NCBI GenBank assembly: GCA_963790085.1
Contig: CAWBNH010000013.1
Coordinates: 124,001 to 188,000, forward strand
Direction: 5' to 3'
Source: CAXMST01 sp963790085
GTDB lineage: Bacteria; Actinomycetota; Thermoleophilia; Solirubrobacterales; 70-9
DNA length: 64,000 bases
Shown: positions 33,306 to 41,777 of the stretch, in pieces
Layout of the letters: every line of letters begins with the position of its first letter
Position numbering within the stretch: the first letter of the stretch is position 1
Position numbers and translations under genes: made by a program
The notes under the pieces: generated by a model
The model's database searches: none
Seen by the model: the letters and a program-made list of their open reading frames with translations, nothing else
What the model was told of the DNA's origin: nothing

Positions 33306-35297
33306 CTACCCCTTCTTGATCACCTTGAACTTGGCGGTCGCAGCCTTGCCGACGTTGCCTGCCTTGTCTTTCGCCTTGATCGAGATCGTGTGCTTCTTGC
33401 CCTTGCCGCCCTTCGATTTCGCCTTCACCTTGTAGGGGGATGAGCAGGGCTTGTAGGAGGCCTTATCGAGTTTGCACTTGAACTTGGCGCCCTTCTCCGA
33501 CTTGAAGGAGACCTTGACCTTGGCCTTCTTGCTCTTGGTCTTGACCTTCTTCTTCGGCCCCTTGGTGATCTTCGTCTTCGGGGCTGCCGTGTCGACGGTG
33601 AAGCTGCGCTCGACCGGCGGGGCCTCGGTGTTGGCCGACTCGTCGGTCGCTCTGACCTTGAAGGTGTAGTCGCCGTCGGTGAGGTTGTTGTAGGACTTCG
33701 GGCTGGTGCAGGGGGCGAAGCTGCCGGTGGCCCCGCCGGGGCCGTCGAGGCGGCATTCGAAGGTTGCTCCGGGCTCGGAGGAGAAGGCGAAGCTCGGGTC
33801 GTTGTCGTTGGTCGTGCCGGTTGGGCCGGAGTCGATCTTCGTGTTTGGTGGGGTCGTGTCGGGGGTGAATGCCCACAGCTCGGTGCCGCTGGTTCCGTCG
33901 GTGGCGCCGAAGTAGAGGGTGCCGCCGACGTTGGTGAGGTTGTCCAGGTCCGAGCTGCCGCCGCCGGGGTTGATGTCCTTGACCAGGGTGGTGCCGGCTG
34001 CGGTGCCGTCGGACTTCCAGAGCTCGTAGCCGTTGGTGCCGTCGTTGGCGCCGAAGTAGAGGGTGCCGCCGACGTTGGTGAGGCCGTACGGGGACGAGCT
34101 GCCGATGCCGGGGTTGATGTCCTTGACCAGGGTGGTGCCGGCTGCGGTGCCGTCGGACTTCCAGAGCTCGTAGCCGTTGGTGCCGTCGTTGGCGCTGAAG
34201 TAGAGGGTGCCGCCGACGTCGGTGAGGTATGTCCGAGGTTCGAGGGGCCGCCGCCGGGGTTGATGTCCTTGACCAGGGTGGTGCCGGCTGCGGTGCCGTC
34301 GGACTTCCAGAGCTCGCGGCCGTTGGTGCGGTCGTTGGCGCGGAAGTAGAGGGTGCCGCCGACGTTGGTGAGGTTGTCCGGGTTCGAGTTGCCGCCGCCG
34401 GGGTTGATGTCTTTGACCAGGGTGGTGCCGGCTGCGGTGCCGTCGGACTTCCAGAGCTCGCGGCCGTTGGTGCCGTCGTTGGCCTGGAAGTAGAGGGTGC
34501 CGCCGGACGTTGGTGAGGAGGTCCGGTCCCGAGCTGCCGCCGCCGGGGTCGATGTCCTTGACCAGGGTGGTGCCGGCTGCGGTGCCGTCGGACTTCCAGA
34601 GCTCAGTGCCGTTGGTGGGGTCGTTGGCACGGAAGTAGAGGGTGCCGCCGACGTTGGTGAGGCCGCCCAGGTTCGAGCCGACGCTGCCCGGGTTGATGTC
34701 CTTGACCAGGGTGGTGCCGGCTTCGGTGCCGTCGGACTTCCAGAGCTCGGCGCCGTTGGTGCCGTCGTCGGCTTCGAAGTAGAGGGTGCCGCCGACGTTG
34801 GTGAGCCAGCTCGGGCCCGAGCCGCTGCTGCCGGCGTTGATGTCCTTGACCAGGGTGGTGCCGGCTGCGGTGCCGTCGGACTTCCAGAGCTCGTAGCCGT
34901 TGGTGCGGTCGTTGGCGCCGAAGTAGAGGGTGCCGCCGACGTTGGTGAGGCCGTACGGGGACGAGCTGCCGATGCCGGGGTTGATGTCCTTGACCAGGGT
35001 GGTGCCGGCTGCGGTGCCGTCGGACTTCCGGAGCTCGTAGCCGTTGGTGCCGTCGTTAGCGCTGAAGTAGAGGGTGCCGCCGACGTCGGTGAGGAATTCG
35101 AGGTTCGAGGGGTCGCTGCCAGGGCGGATGTCCTTGACCAGGTAGGGCTCGGGGGGTGCGGCGAGAGCGGCGGCCGAGCTCACCGCCAGGGCGCAGAGGG
35201 CTGCGGCGAGAGCGGCGAAAGTCCGTGGTGCGATCCGACGCTTGGCCGTCGCGGCTTCGGCGAGGGAGTGACGGGTACTGGACGGATCGACGTGCAT
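33306..35297 (-). CDS. secreted ELWxxDGT-repeat protein with two compensating frameshifts
   Basis: Read without correction the frame stays open for 663 residues. A signal peptide (FAALAAALCALAVSSAAALA) leads into nine repeats of 48 residues (144 nt), each with LTNVGGTLYF, NDGTNG and ELWKSDGTAAGTTLVKDI, a beta-propeller-like motif. Between about 34505 and 34228 the frame is shifted: an extra G at about 34504 and two extra bases near 34228 restore it, so two repeats are read as Arg-rich sequence instead. The C-terminus has two FxCxLD..C..P domains, the second lysine-rich. AGAGGAAG precedes the ATG at 35297, and TATGAT (35350-35355) is a likely -10 box. Confidence 0.8.
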   Translation of the reverse strand: MHVDPSSTRHSLAEAATAKRRIAPRTFAALAAALCALAVSSAAALAAPPEPYLVKDIRPGSDPSNLEFLTDVGGTLYFSANDGTNGYELRKSDGTAAGTTLVKDINPGIGSSSPYGLTNVGGTLYFGANDRTNGYELWKSDGTAAGTTLVKDINAGSSGSGPSWLTNVGGTLYFEADDGTNGAELWKSDGTEAGTTLVKDINPGSVGSNLGGLTNVGGTLYFRANDPTNGTELWKSDGTAAGTTLVKDIDPGGGSSGPDLLTNVRRHPLLPGQRRHQRPRALEVRRHRSRHHPGQRHQPRRRQLEPGQPHQRRRHPLLPRQRPHQRPRALEVRRHRSRHHPGQGHQPRRRPLEPRTYLTDVGGTLYFSANDGTNGYELWKSDGTAAGTTLVKDINPGIGSSSPYGLTNVGGTLYFGANDGTNGYELWKSDGTAAGTTLVKDINPGGGSSDLDNLTNVGGTLYFGATDGTSGTELWAFTPDTTPPNTKIDSGPTGTTNDNDPSFAFSSEPGATFECRLDGPGGATGSFAPCTSPKSYNNLTDGDYTFKVRATDESANTEAPPVERSFTVDTAAPKTKITKGPKKKVKTKSKKAKVKVSFKSEKGAKFKCKLDKASYKPCSSPYKVKAKSKGGKGKKHTISIKAKDKAGNVGKAATAKFKVIKKG
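33860..35140 (-). repeat. nine 144-nt coding repeats (ELWxxDGT units)
   Basis: The unit encodes 48 residues. The codon string for ELWKSDGT recurs at about 33873 (variant ELWAF), 34016, 34158, 34303, 34447, 34595, 34737, 34880 and 35024, with near-identical DNA. Such identity invites recombination between units and also assembly errors. Confidence 0.85.
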
Positions 35298-35349
35298 GGA
35301 CTTCCTCTCGCTGGGCCGCACTCGCCGCAGCGAAGGTGCCGGAGGCGGA

Positions 35350-35355
35350 ATCATA
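35350..35355 (-). promoter_or_regulatory. -10 box TATGAT of the repeat-protein gene
   Basis: TATGAT on the minus strand lies 52 nt before the ATG at 35297, leaving a leader of about 45 nt with an AGAGGAAG ribosome binding site. This gene is therefore leadered, unlike many others here. Confidence 0.5.
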
Positions 35356-35578
35356 ATCGAGGTAGCCTGGTTCGTGCGCCGGTTGGCTGGTTATGAGGTT
35401 CGTGCATCAGGGGAGGGTGCCGAGCCGTGCACGCCGGGACTTCTCCTCGCTCGCTCGACTGGACTTGCCCGACGGGACTGGATAGGGTCGCTCAGGCCAC
35501 CGGGCGCGAGGCGTCCCCGCGGACGGGCCGACGCCGCGAGCAGCGCTCGGGAAAGCACAAGCGAAAGGGAGGCAGAAC

Positions 35579-36142
35579 ATGTCGAAGCTCAAGCGGCGGC
35601 CCTCACCGGCGATGGTCGTATCGTTGATCGCGCTGTTCGTGGCGCTCGGAAGCGGTGCCTACGCGGCGTCGAAGATCCGTACCAAGGACATCAAGGACGA
35701 GGCCGTCACCGGCAAGAAGCTCGCCAAGGACGCGGTCAAGTCGAGCAAGACCAAGGACGGCGGGCTCAAGGGGAAGGACCTTAAGGACGAGACGGTCGGC
35801 CTGCAGCAGCTAGACAGCGCGAGCGTCGGCGACGGATTCCAGCCGCGCAGCGATCTGATCTACGCCTCGGTCTCGGGCGGCTCGCTCGTCGCGGACAACT
35901 CACGCGGGGCGACCAGCGCGACGAGCACGGGGATCGGCCAGTACACCGTCACCTTCGACCGTGACGTGAGCGGCTGCGCGTGGTTCCCGAGTCGGAGCGC
36001 GATCGGCACCGCGATCCCCGCGAACGGGGACTTCCTCGGAGTCGGAGGCGACGCCGGCAACCCGAACAACGTGCGGGTCAGGGTCCGCGATGAGAACAAC
36101 GCCTTCGCGAACCGCAGCTTCTCGCTGCTGGTCGTCTGCTGA
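35579..36142 (+). CDS. secreted protein with PSPAMVVSLIALFVALGSGAYA-type leader
   Basis: A 187-residue exported protein. The leader (about residues 8-30) is a signal peptide ending AYAA. The following lysine-rich stretch (RTKDIKDEAVTGKKLAKDAVK, then GLKGKDLKDETVGLQQLDSASV) has short KDxxDEAVT-like repeats. The C-terminal half is a beta-rich domain (YTVTFDRDVSGCAWFPS) ending in FSLLVVC, with two cysteines that could pair. GGGAGG lies 8 nt before the ATG. A paralogue with the same layout lies at 46642-47232. Function is unknown. Confidence 0.7.
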   Translation: MSKLKRRPSPAMVVSLIALFVALGSGAYAASKIRTKDIKDEAVTGKKLAKDAVKSSKTKDGGLKGKDLKDETVGLQQLDSASVGDGFQPRSDLIYASVSGGSLVADNSRGATSATSTGIGQYTVTFDRDVSGCAWFPSRSAIGTAIPANGDFLGVGGDAGNPNNVRVRVRDENNAFANRSFSLLVVC

Positions 36143-36149
36143 GCGCGGG

Positions 36150-36182
36150 AGCGGCGTGGGCGTCACCGACGTCCACGCCGCT
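36150..36182. terminator. 14-bp hairpin between convergent genes
   Basis: AGCGGCGTGGGCGT (36150-36163) pairs with ACGTCCACGCCGCT (36169-36182) through 13 Watson-Crick pairs and one G-T, around a 5-nt loop. It begins 8 nt after the stop of the secreted-protein gene and would serve both strands. There is no T-tract. Confidence 0.65.
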
Positions 36183-36211
36183 TCGTCAACGCAATCGAGA
36201 AGCCTGACCCT

Positions 36212-37617
36212 CTATCTCGCCGGCGAAACGCGAATGCCGGCGGGCGGCTCGGCGGGCGGCCTCTCGTCCGGGCCCTCGGCGAGGCGGCGCCTGACGAGCC
36301 TCTCCATGCGCTCACCGCAGCGCCGCGCGAAACGGATCTGCTGTCGGCGGCCGACGGCGCCGAAGCCGAGCCGGAGGATCGGGTTGCGGATCTCGGCGAT
36401 CTGGGAGACGGCCCGGATCCTGAACTCGACCCGGCCCGAGTCGAGCCACTTCCAGAGCTCGTAGTCGATCCAGCCGCGCTCGAGGTGCCCGCGAAGGGTC
36501 CCGTAGCCCGCACCCCATACCGCGACCGGCCTGCCCTCGACCTCGCGTCGCTCGTTGATCACCTCGCCAACGCGCACGCCGATCCGAACCCGGACGAACA
36601 GGTAGCGGACCTCGAGCAGCATGTCCCGCCCCTCGAGCGGCTCGCCGGCCCGGTAGAAGGCGCGAACCTGCCGGCGATCGGTGAAGTCGTAGTCGGCGAG
36701 CACCCGCTGCGCCAGCGCGAACGGTCCGTCGGCAGCGGCTCACCCGGTGGCTCGGCCGGCAGCTCGTGCAGGTAGTCGTCGATCAGCCAGGGGTCGCCGA
36801 CGACCTCGTCGATCCGGTCGCGATCGAAGTTGAACGGCAGCGTCGCAAGTCGCTCGAGCTGGGAGCGCACCCGGCCGGGCCAGGGCAGCCAGGGAGGATC
36901 GCCGGCCGAGGGCGCGCCCTCCGTCCCGAGCCGCGAGGGCGCATCCAGGGCCGCGGCATCGATCTTCACCGTGTGGATGTCGACGCCGCCGGTCATCCGG
37001 CCGCCGGAGAGCTCGACCACCCGCTCGAGGACCGAGGTCCACATGTGCAGCTGGACCTCCTTGCTCATCCGCAGACGGTCGTAGAGGATGTCGGTGATCC
37101 AGTCCTTGCTGCGAGCCCAGCTCTCGATCTCGAAGATCACGAGCTCGCCTTCGTCGAAGGCGCGGAACTCGATCTGACCGGCCTCGAGGTGCTGCTCGAG
37201 GGTCACCAGCCTGAACAGGCTCGGCTCCCGCTTGACCACGCGAACCGGGCCGTCCCAGGGAGCGGCCATGCGGACCACGTACTCATCGCCGACGATCATC
37301 CGGGCGTCCTCGCCCCGCACCTTCTGAAAGGAGGCGAACTCGGTCGGGACGACGCGATCGGGATCGGCGGCAACCCACCCGAGGAGCTCACTCGGCGTCA
37401 GCCGGCTCTCGCGGATCCGGGTCCGGTAGCGGCGGTGGAAGAGCGGGCCGGTGCCGGTCTCGGGCGGCTGGATCAGCTCGTCGTTGACTCCCGGCTCGAG
37501 CGGCGGGGGGCGGTTGTCGGCGAGGCTGCCGCCGACCTCGTCCCGGTGCAGCGGCGTCGTCCGCCACATGTATCGCCACGAAGTCAGCCCTATGCCCAGG
37601 GGCCATCGCGCCGCCAT
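36212..37617 (-). pseudogene. two-domain DUF1990-like protein split by a frameshift
   Basis: The first 300 or so residues (from the ATG at 37617: AARWPLGIGLTSWRYMWR onward) are in one frame and end in LPAEPPGEPLPTD. The sequence then continues in another frame as FALAQRVLADYDFTDRRQVRAFYRAG to the stop at 36212. One extra C in the CC run at about 36723 would join them into about 468 residues. Both halves resemble DUF1990/UPF0548-type domains (for example GPLFHRRYRTRIRESRLT and VWGAGYGTLRGHLERG), so the intact protein has two related domains. The function of the family is unknown. Confidence 0.65.
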
Positions 37618-37651
37618 CGGCAGTCTTCGCGGGGGCGTGCGTTGGCCGGCC

Positions 37652-37955
37652 ATGGCTGGCGCCGAAGCGTACAAGCGTCGAGCCGGCGGTCCGGCGGCTG
37701 GTCGCTCCCGGCAGCGGATATCGTGCCTTCATCCTCCTGGACCTCCTGCATCGGGTCGGCCTCAAGGGCTGGCACTTCCACATCTCCTCGCTGGGCGCGA
37801 TCGCGCTCTGCATCGGGCTCTGGATCAGGGCGAAGACGGTCGATCAGGACGAGCGCGGCAACGCCGAGCGCCGCGCCCTGTTCGTCGGGCTCTGGCCGCC
37901 GACCATCTGGCTGATCGGCGACTCGCTCGACCGCCGTCGGCGGCTGGGACGCTAG
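37652..37955 (+). pseudogene. start-less small membrane-associated protein fragment
   Basis: In the frame ending at TAG 37953-37955 the translation is protein-like: GYRAFILLDLLHRVGLKGW, HFHISSLGAIALCIGLWIRA, KTVDQDERGNAERRALFVGL, WPPTIWLIGDSLDRR. It has one or two hydrophobic helices and a charged loop. No ATG, GTG or TTG occurs in this frame for more than 80 codons. An ATG at 37652 is in a different frame, so a frameshift near 37680-37700 is the simplest explanation. The stop overlaps that of the next gene (CTAG). Confidence 0.45.
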
Positions 37956-38496
37956 CCCGCACCGCCGGCGACGCTGCCCTCGGCCAGTCGCTTCAGGTTG
38001 AGCAGCTGCCGGCGCATCATCAGCAGGTCGCCGGGGGGCAGCAGCAGGCGCGCCACGGCGCCAAGCGGACCGCGCGTGGCGCCGGGAATCAGCTTGACGA
38101 CGAGCCTCGAGCGCCCGGGACCGACGTCATCGACCTGGTAGGTGACCGCGAGCTCCCCGAACAGCGCCCCCCGATGCCGGAGGGTGATCGAGCGATCCGT
38201 CTCGAACTCGGCCAGCTCGAAGATCGTCATCACGCGCTGGCCCCGACGCAGCCGCTCGAGCCCGGGCGTCAGCTCCTGCGGGCTGCGGCGGCCGCGATTG
38301 TCGAGCAGGTCGTAGCTGTAGGAGCGGCGCGTAGTTGGCAGAGCCAGCGGAACACGACCGCCGCCGGCGCCTCGACCGAGACGCCACGAAACAGCGCGCC
38401 GTCGGAGCTCGGAACCAGCTCGTCGCACGGGTACGGCCGCGCCCGCTCAGGCGCCGTGGTGCCCCAGTGGCGGACGAGCTCCGGCCAGATCGTCAC
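37952..38496 (-). pseudogene. SRPBCC-like protein with a single-base frameshift
   Basis: The N-terminal part (GTG at 38496; MTIWPELVRHWGTT to VFRWLCQLR) and the C-terminal part (SYDLLDNRGRRSPQELTPGLERL to the stop) are in different frames. One missing base at about 38321, in a GG/CC run, restores a continuous protein of about 181 residues with the START/SRPBCC pattern (VSVEAPAAVVFRWLCQL, later VTYQVDDVGPGRSRLVVKL). The GTG overlaps the stop of the upstream membrane-protein gene (GTGA). Members bind hydrophobic ligands; no ligand can be named. Confidence 0.65.
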
Positions 38497-38981
38497 CGAT
38501 CGCAGCTAGGCGCCGTTGCCGGGCAGTGCCCGATTGCCGTTGCTGCTGCCGGCGGCCGGTCCGGCGCCGTTCGTCGAGGGATCCCGCGAATCCCTCGCAC
38601 GCCCCGGCGGCCCGTTACCCGGACCATCAGATAGGTCGCGGCCGCGAGGCTCAGCGCGAACATTCCGCCGGCTGGGAAGGCGATCAGAAAGAGGCTGAAG
38701 GTCGCCGTTCCGACGACGATGCCGGTCAGGGCAAGCGCCCCGGGCAGCCGGCGCTCCGCGCGCAGCCCGCCGCCGAGAGCGTAGGCGGCGAACAGCGCGG
38801 CCGTGCCGAGCAGCGAAGCGCCGCAGGCCGCATAGATCACGGTGAAGGCGAGCCGCAGGAGGGTCGAGCTCTCACACCCCGGCCCCGCGCAAGCGCTGTC
38901 CACGGTCGAGTAGATCAGCCCGATCGGGATCAACGCGAGGTAGAGAAGGGCGAGCGCACCGAAGCCGCAGAGCAGTCTCAT
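38493..38981 (-). CDS. four-helix membrane protein
   Basis: A 162-residue protein with four transmembrane helices (about 2-24, 45-70, 82-103 and 105-122). The loop after the first helix has two cysteines (SACAGPGCESS) that may form an extracytoplasmic disulfide, and the C-terminal tail is basic and disordered. It is co-translated with the SRPBCC-like gene through a GTGA overlap. The family is unknown. Confidence 0.65.
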   Translation of the reverse strand: MRLLCGFGALALLYLALIPIGLIYSTVDSACAGPGCESSTLLRLAFTVIYAACGASLLGTAALFAAYALGGGLRAERRLPGALALTGIVVGTATFSLFLIAFPAGGMFALSLAAATYLMVRVTGRRGVRGIRGIPRRTAPDRPPAAATAIGHCPATAPSCDR

Positions 38982-39016
38982 CGGCCCATTGTTGCGGGCG
39001 GGACTCGGTAGCTCAC

Positions 39017-39856
39017 CTAGCGCGGCACGACCACCACGGGGCAGGCGGCGTTGCGGATCACCTTGGTGGAGACGCTGCCGAGCAGCGCCCGGTCGACCGG
39101 CCCGTAGCCGCGCGAGCCGAGCACCAGCAGGTCGAGCCCGACGGTGGCGTCCGCGAGCACCTCTGAGGGCTTGCCGGTGGCCAGCTCCGTCTCCACCTCG
39201 AGCTCTTCGATCGGCTCGGCGGCCGCGGCGAGGGCCTTCGTCAGGCCGATCCGGAGGCCGTCTGCATAGGCAACCGGGCTGACGACCTCGGCGATCAGCG
39301 GCCCGGGGTCGGAGACGACTCCGATCAGCCGCAGCTTGGCCTTCAGATGCCTCGCCCAGACCGCGGCGAGGTCGAGCGCAAGCTCGGCTTCGGGCCCGCC
39401 GTCGTAGCCGACGCCGATCTCCTCGATCGCAGCGGTCGTCCCGGCCGACTTGTCGCGAGGGGCGACGACAACCGGGCAGCCGGCGCCGGTCAGCAGGTTG
39501 TCGGCGGTGGTCCCCGGCATCACCCGGCCGAGCAGCCCCCGGTGCGTGGAGCCGACCACGATCAGCGAGGCGCCGAGCTCGTCGGCGAGCTCGGTCAGGG
39601 CGCGTGCGGGGGAGGATCCGGTCAGCCGGTGCTCGCCGAGGGGGAAGCCGCCGGCCGCCTCCCCGGCGGCGGCGAAGACCTGGTTGAAGTGCTCGGCCAA
39701 GGACGCTTCGTCGGGGTGGAAGTCGATCGAGAGCGGGCTGTAGTCGAGCACCGCCGCGGCCTCGACCTCTGCTCCGAGCGCCCGGGCGAGCATTACCGCC
39801 CAGGCGACGGCATCGGCCGATTCATCACGCCCATCGACTCCGACGACTACCTTCAT
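39017..39856 (-). CDS. tandem universal stress protein
   Basis: A 279-residue protein of two USP domains. The first (1-133) starts KVVVGVDGRDESADAVAWA and has the ATP-binding signature GSTHRGLLGRVMPGTTADNLL followed by CPVVVAP. The second (148-279) has IGVGYDGGPEAELAL and GSRGYGPVDRALLGSVSTKVI with CPVVVVP. Both keep the G-2x-G-9x-G(S/T) pattern, so ATP binding is expected. USPs act in stress survival by unknown molecular means. There is no obvious -10 box or ribosome binding site upstream. Confidence 0.9.
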   Translation of the reverse strand: MKVVVGVDGRDESADAVAWAVMLARALGAEVEAAAVLDYSPLSIDFHPDEASLAEHFNQVFAAAGEAAGGFPLGEHRLTGSSPARALTELADELGASLIVVGSTHRGLLGRVMPGTTADNLLTGAGCPVVVAPRDKSAGTTAAIEEIGVGYDGGPEAELALDLAAVWARHLKAKLRLIGVVSDPGPLIAEVVSPVAYADGLRIGLTKALAAAAEPIEELEVETELATGKPSEVLADATVGLDLLVLGSRGYGPVDRALLGSVSTKVIRNAACPVVVVPR

Positions 39857-39946
39857 ACGCCGCCAGCCTCGCCGAACCTGAGATCGGACGCAACCGGTGT
39901 TAATCCCGGTTCGAGCGGTGGGAAGTACCGACCGCAGCGGGCCGGC

Positions 39947-40660
39947 TCAGTCTCCGGCATCGTCGCTTCCCTTCGCCTCGGCCGCTGCCTTGGCTTCGGC
40001 CTTCGGCACCGGGTCGGAGTCGGGCTCGGAGTCATAGAGGCTCTCGGCGGCGACCTGGTTCAGGCGCCGGTCCCAGAGCTTCACGTCGAGGAACAGCTCC
40101 TCGTCGAAGCCGTGAACCGCATCGACCGCGATCAGGCTGAAGCGGCCGTCGTTGACCGCCGCCTGATCGACGACCTCACCGCCGAGCTCGGCGGTTGCCG
40201 CGATCGCGCCACGCACCAGCGGCGTGCCCCAGATCAGCGTCACTTCGCCGCCGCGACCGCCGTCGGCGCGCCACTCCCCGATCACGGCGTCGTTGAGGTC
40301 GATCTCCCAGTCGGGGTTGTCGGCGGCGGTCACGTCGGTGAAGTCGGCGTCGGCCTCGAGACCCACCGGCTGTCCGTCCTTCGCCCGGCCGAAGTGGACG
40401 TAACCGAAGTACTCGGGAGAGCCGGCATCCTCGGCCGATGCCCGCCCGACGATCGGCAGGTAGGTGCGCCCACCCCAGCTCCGGTCGGGGAAGAAGCGCA
40501 GCGTCTCGGGGTCGAGGGCGGCGCCGGCCTCCTCGGACAGCGGCTCGCATCCCTCGGCGAAGACGTCGGTGAGCCTCTGCAGCCACTCCCCGTACGGCGG
40601 CCGCTCCTGCGCCGTGTCGGACATGAAGCGGGGAAACGGGCGTGCGATCGGCGGGCTCAT
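39947..40660 (-). CDS. conserved-looking protein of unknown function
   Basis: A 237-residue soluble acidic protein. The region PETLRFFPDRSWGGRTYLPIVGRAS and the strands YFGYVHFGRAKDG and GEVTLIWGTPLVRG suggest an alpha/beta domain. The C-terminal 40 residues are Ala/Glu/Lys-rich and probably disordered. I keep the ATG at 40660 rather than the one at 40624 because TAGGCT lies 8 nt before it. No family is recognised. Confidence 0.65.
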   Translation of the reverse strand: MSPPIARPFPRFMSDTAQERPPYGEWLQRLTDVFAEGCEPLSEEAGAALDPETLRFFPDRSWGGRTYLPIVGRASAEDAGSPEYFGYVHFGRAKDGQPVGLEADADFTDVTAADNPDWEIDLNDAVIGEWRADGGRGGEVTLIWGTPLVRGAIAATAELGGEVVDQAAVNDGRFSLIAVDAVHGFDEELFLDVKLWDRRLNQVAAESLYDSEPDSDPVPKAEAKAAAEAKGSDDAGD

Positions 40661-40668
40661 CTGCGTGC

Positions 40669-40674
40669 AGCCTA
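40669..40674 (-). promoter_or_regulatory. -10 box TAGGCT, leaderless arrangement
   Basis: TAGGCT on the minus strand ends 8 nt before the ATG at 40660. Confidence 0.5.
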
Positions 40675-40693
40675 GTTGGTCGTTATCGGCCGG

Positions 40694-41767
40694 TCAGTCC
40701 TGGCCCCGGTCGGCGAGGACCGCGCGCAGGTCCGCGGCGGCGCGCTCGGGCGGGTAGACGTTGATGTCGACGCCGGTACCGAGCTCGAACCCGGCCTTGG
40801 TCGCGAGGCGCGGCACCAAGTCGAGGTGCCAGTGGAACTCGTCGCTGCCCCGCGGCGCCGTCCGCACCCAGAGGTTGAGCTGGGGCGTCGCTCCGAAGAC
40901 CCCCTCCAGCGCCCGCAGGGCCGTCGTCAGCATCGCCGCGCCGCGGTCGTCGTTCTCGAATCGCGGCTCGCGGCTGCGGGGGACGAGGCGCAGCTCGAAC
41001 GGCGAGCGCGACGCCCATGGGCAGAACAGAACGGCCTCGGCATCGACGGCGACGAGCCGCTCCCGGCGGCGGACCTCCTCGACGATCAGGTCCTCGAGCA
41101 GGTGGCTGCCCATCGTTCGCTCGTGGTAGGCGGTGAACCGCTCGCGCTCCCTGGCGACCGTCGCCGGAACGAACGGCAGCGCATAGAGCTGAGCGTGGCT
41201 GTGCTCGAGCGAAGCTCCCGCCAGCGGCCCCTCGTTGACGATCAGGTGCACGTACGAGGCGTCGGCGTGGGCGGCGATCCGCTCGCGCCAGGCCGCCACC
41301 GCGGCGGCGATTCCAGCCTCGCCGAGATCGACCAGCCGGTCCCGGTGGGCGGGCGCGTTGACGATCACCTCGTGAGCGCCCACGGCCGGGGCGCTGCCGA
41401 ACAGCTGCTGGGCGGAGGCGCGAGAGGACCCCGTCAGCGGGTCTGCGGCACTGCTCAGCCCCGACTCGCGTGAGCTCGGCGCGGAGTCGTCCAGCTCGCC
41501 CGAGAGGGCCGGGTAGAGGTTGGGGACCGAGCGCTGCGCCCAGCCCGGTGCGTCAGGCGGGCCGCCGCCCGCCCTGTCCGCCCAGACCTCCGGCGGGGTG
41601 CGGTCCTCGCGACCCTCGCAGAACGGACAGGTCTCGGCCGCATCGGCCGCCGGGACGGCCTGCGGGGGTGCGAACGCCTCGGGCCGCTCGGCGCGGCCCG
41701 GCGCGAGGATCGACCGCAGCCCGGTCAGCTGGTCGATGCGGATCTCGGGGGTGCCGCGCTCGGGCAA
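40694..41767 (-). CDS. galT: galactose-1-phosphate uridylyltransferase family protein
   Basis: A 357-residue HIT-superfamily enzyme that exchanges UDP between UDP-glucose and a hexose-1-phosphate. The zinc-site cysteines are in CPFCEG (about 54-59). The active-site triad lies in EHSHAQLYALPF, a His-Ser-His variant of the canonical His-Pro-His. DEFHWHLDLVPR near the C-terminus supplies further ligands. The TTG at 41767 gives an N-terminus of PEIRIDQLTGLRSILAP, as in the family, and lies 10 nt after the stop of the TlpA-like gene, so the two are probably co-transcribed. ADP-glucose or other sugar-phosphate specificity is possible. Confidence 0.85.
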   Translation of the reverse strand: MPERGTPEIRIDQLTGLRSILAPGRAERPEAFAPPQAVPAADAAETCPFCEGREDRTPPEVWADRAGGGPPDAPGWAQRSVPNLYPALSGELDDSAPSSRESGLSSAADPLTGSSRASAQQLFGSAPAVGAHEVIVNAPAHRDRLVDLGEAGIAAAVAAWRERIAAHADASYVHLIVNEGPLAGASLEHSHAQLYALPFVPATVARERERFTAYHERTMGSHLLEDLIVEEVRRRERLVAVDAEAVLFCPWASRSPFELRLVPRSREPRFENDDRGAAMLTTALRALEGVFGATPQLNLWVRTAPRGSDEFHWHLDLVPRLATKAGFELGTGVDINVYPPERAAADLRAVLADRGQD

Positions 41768-41777
41768 GCCTCGACCC

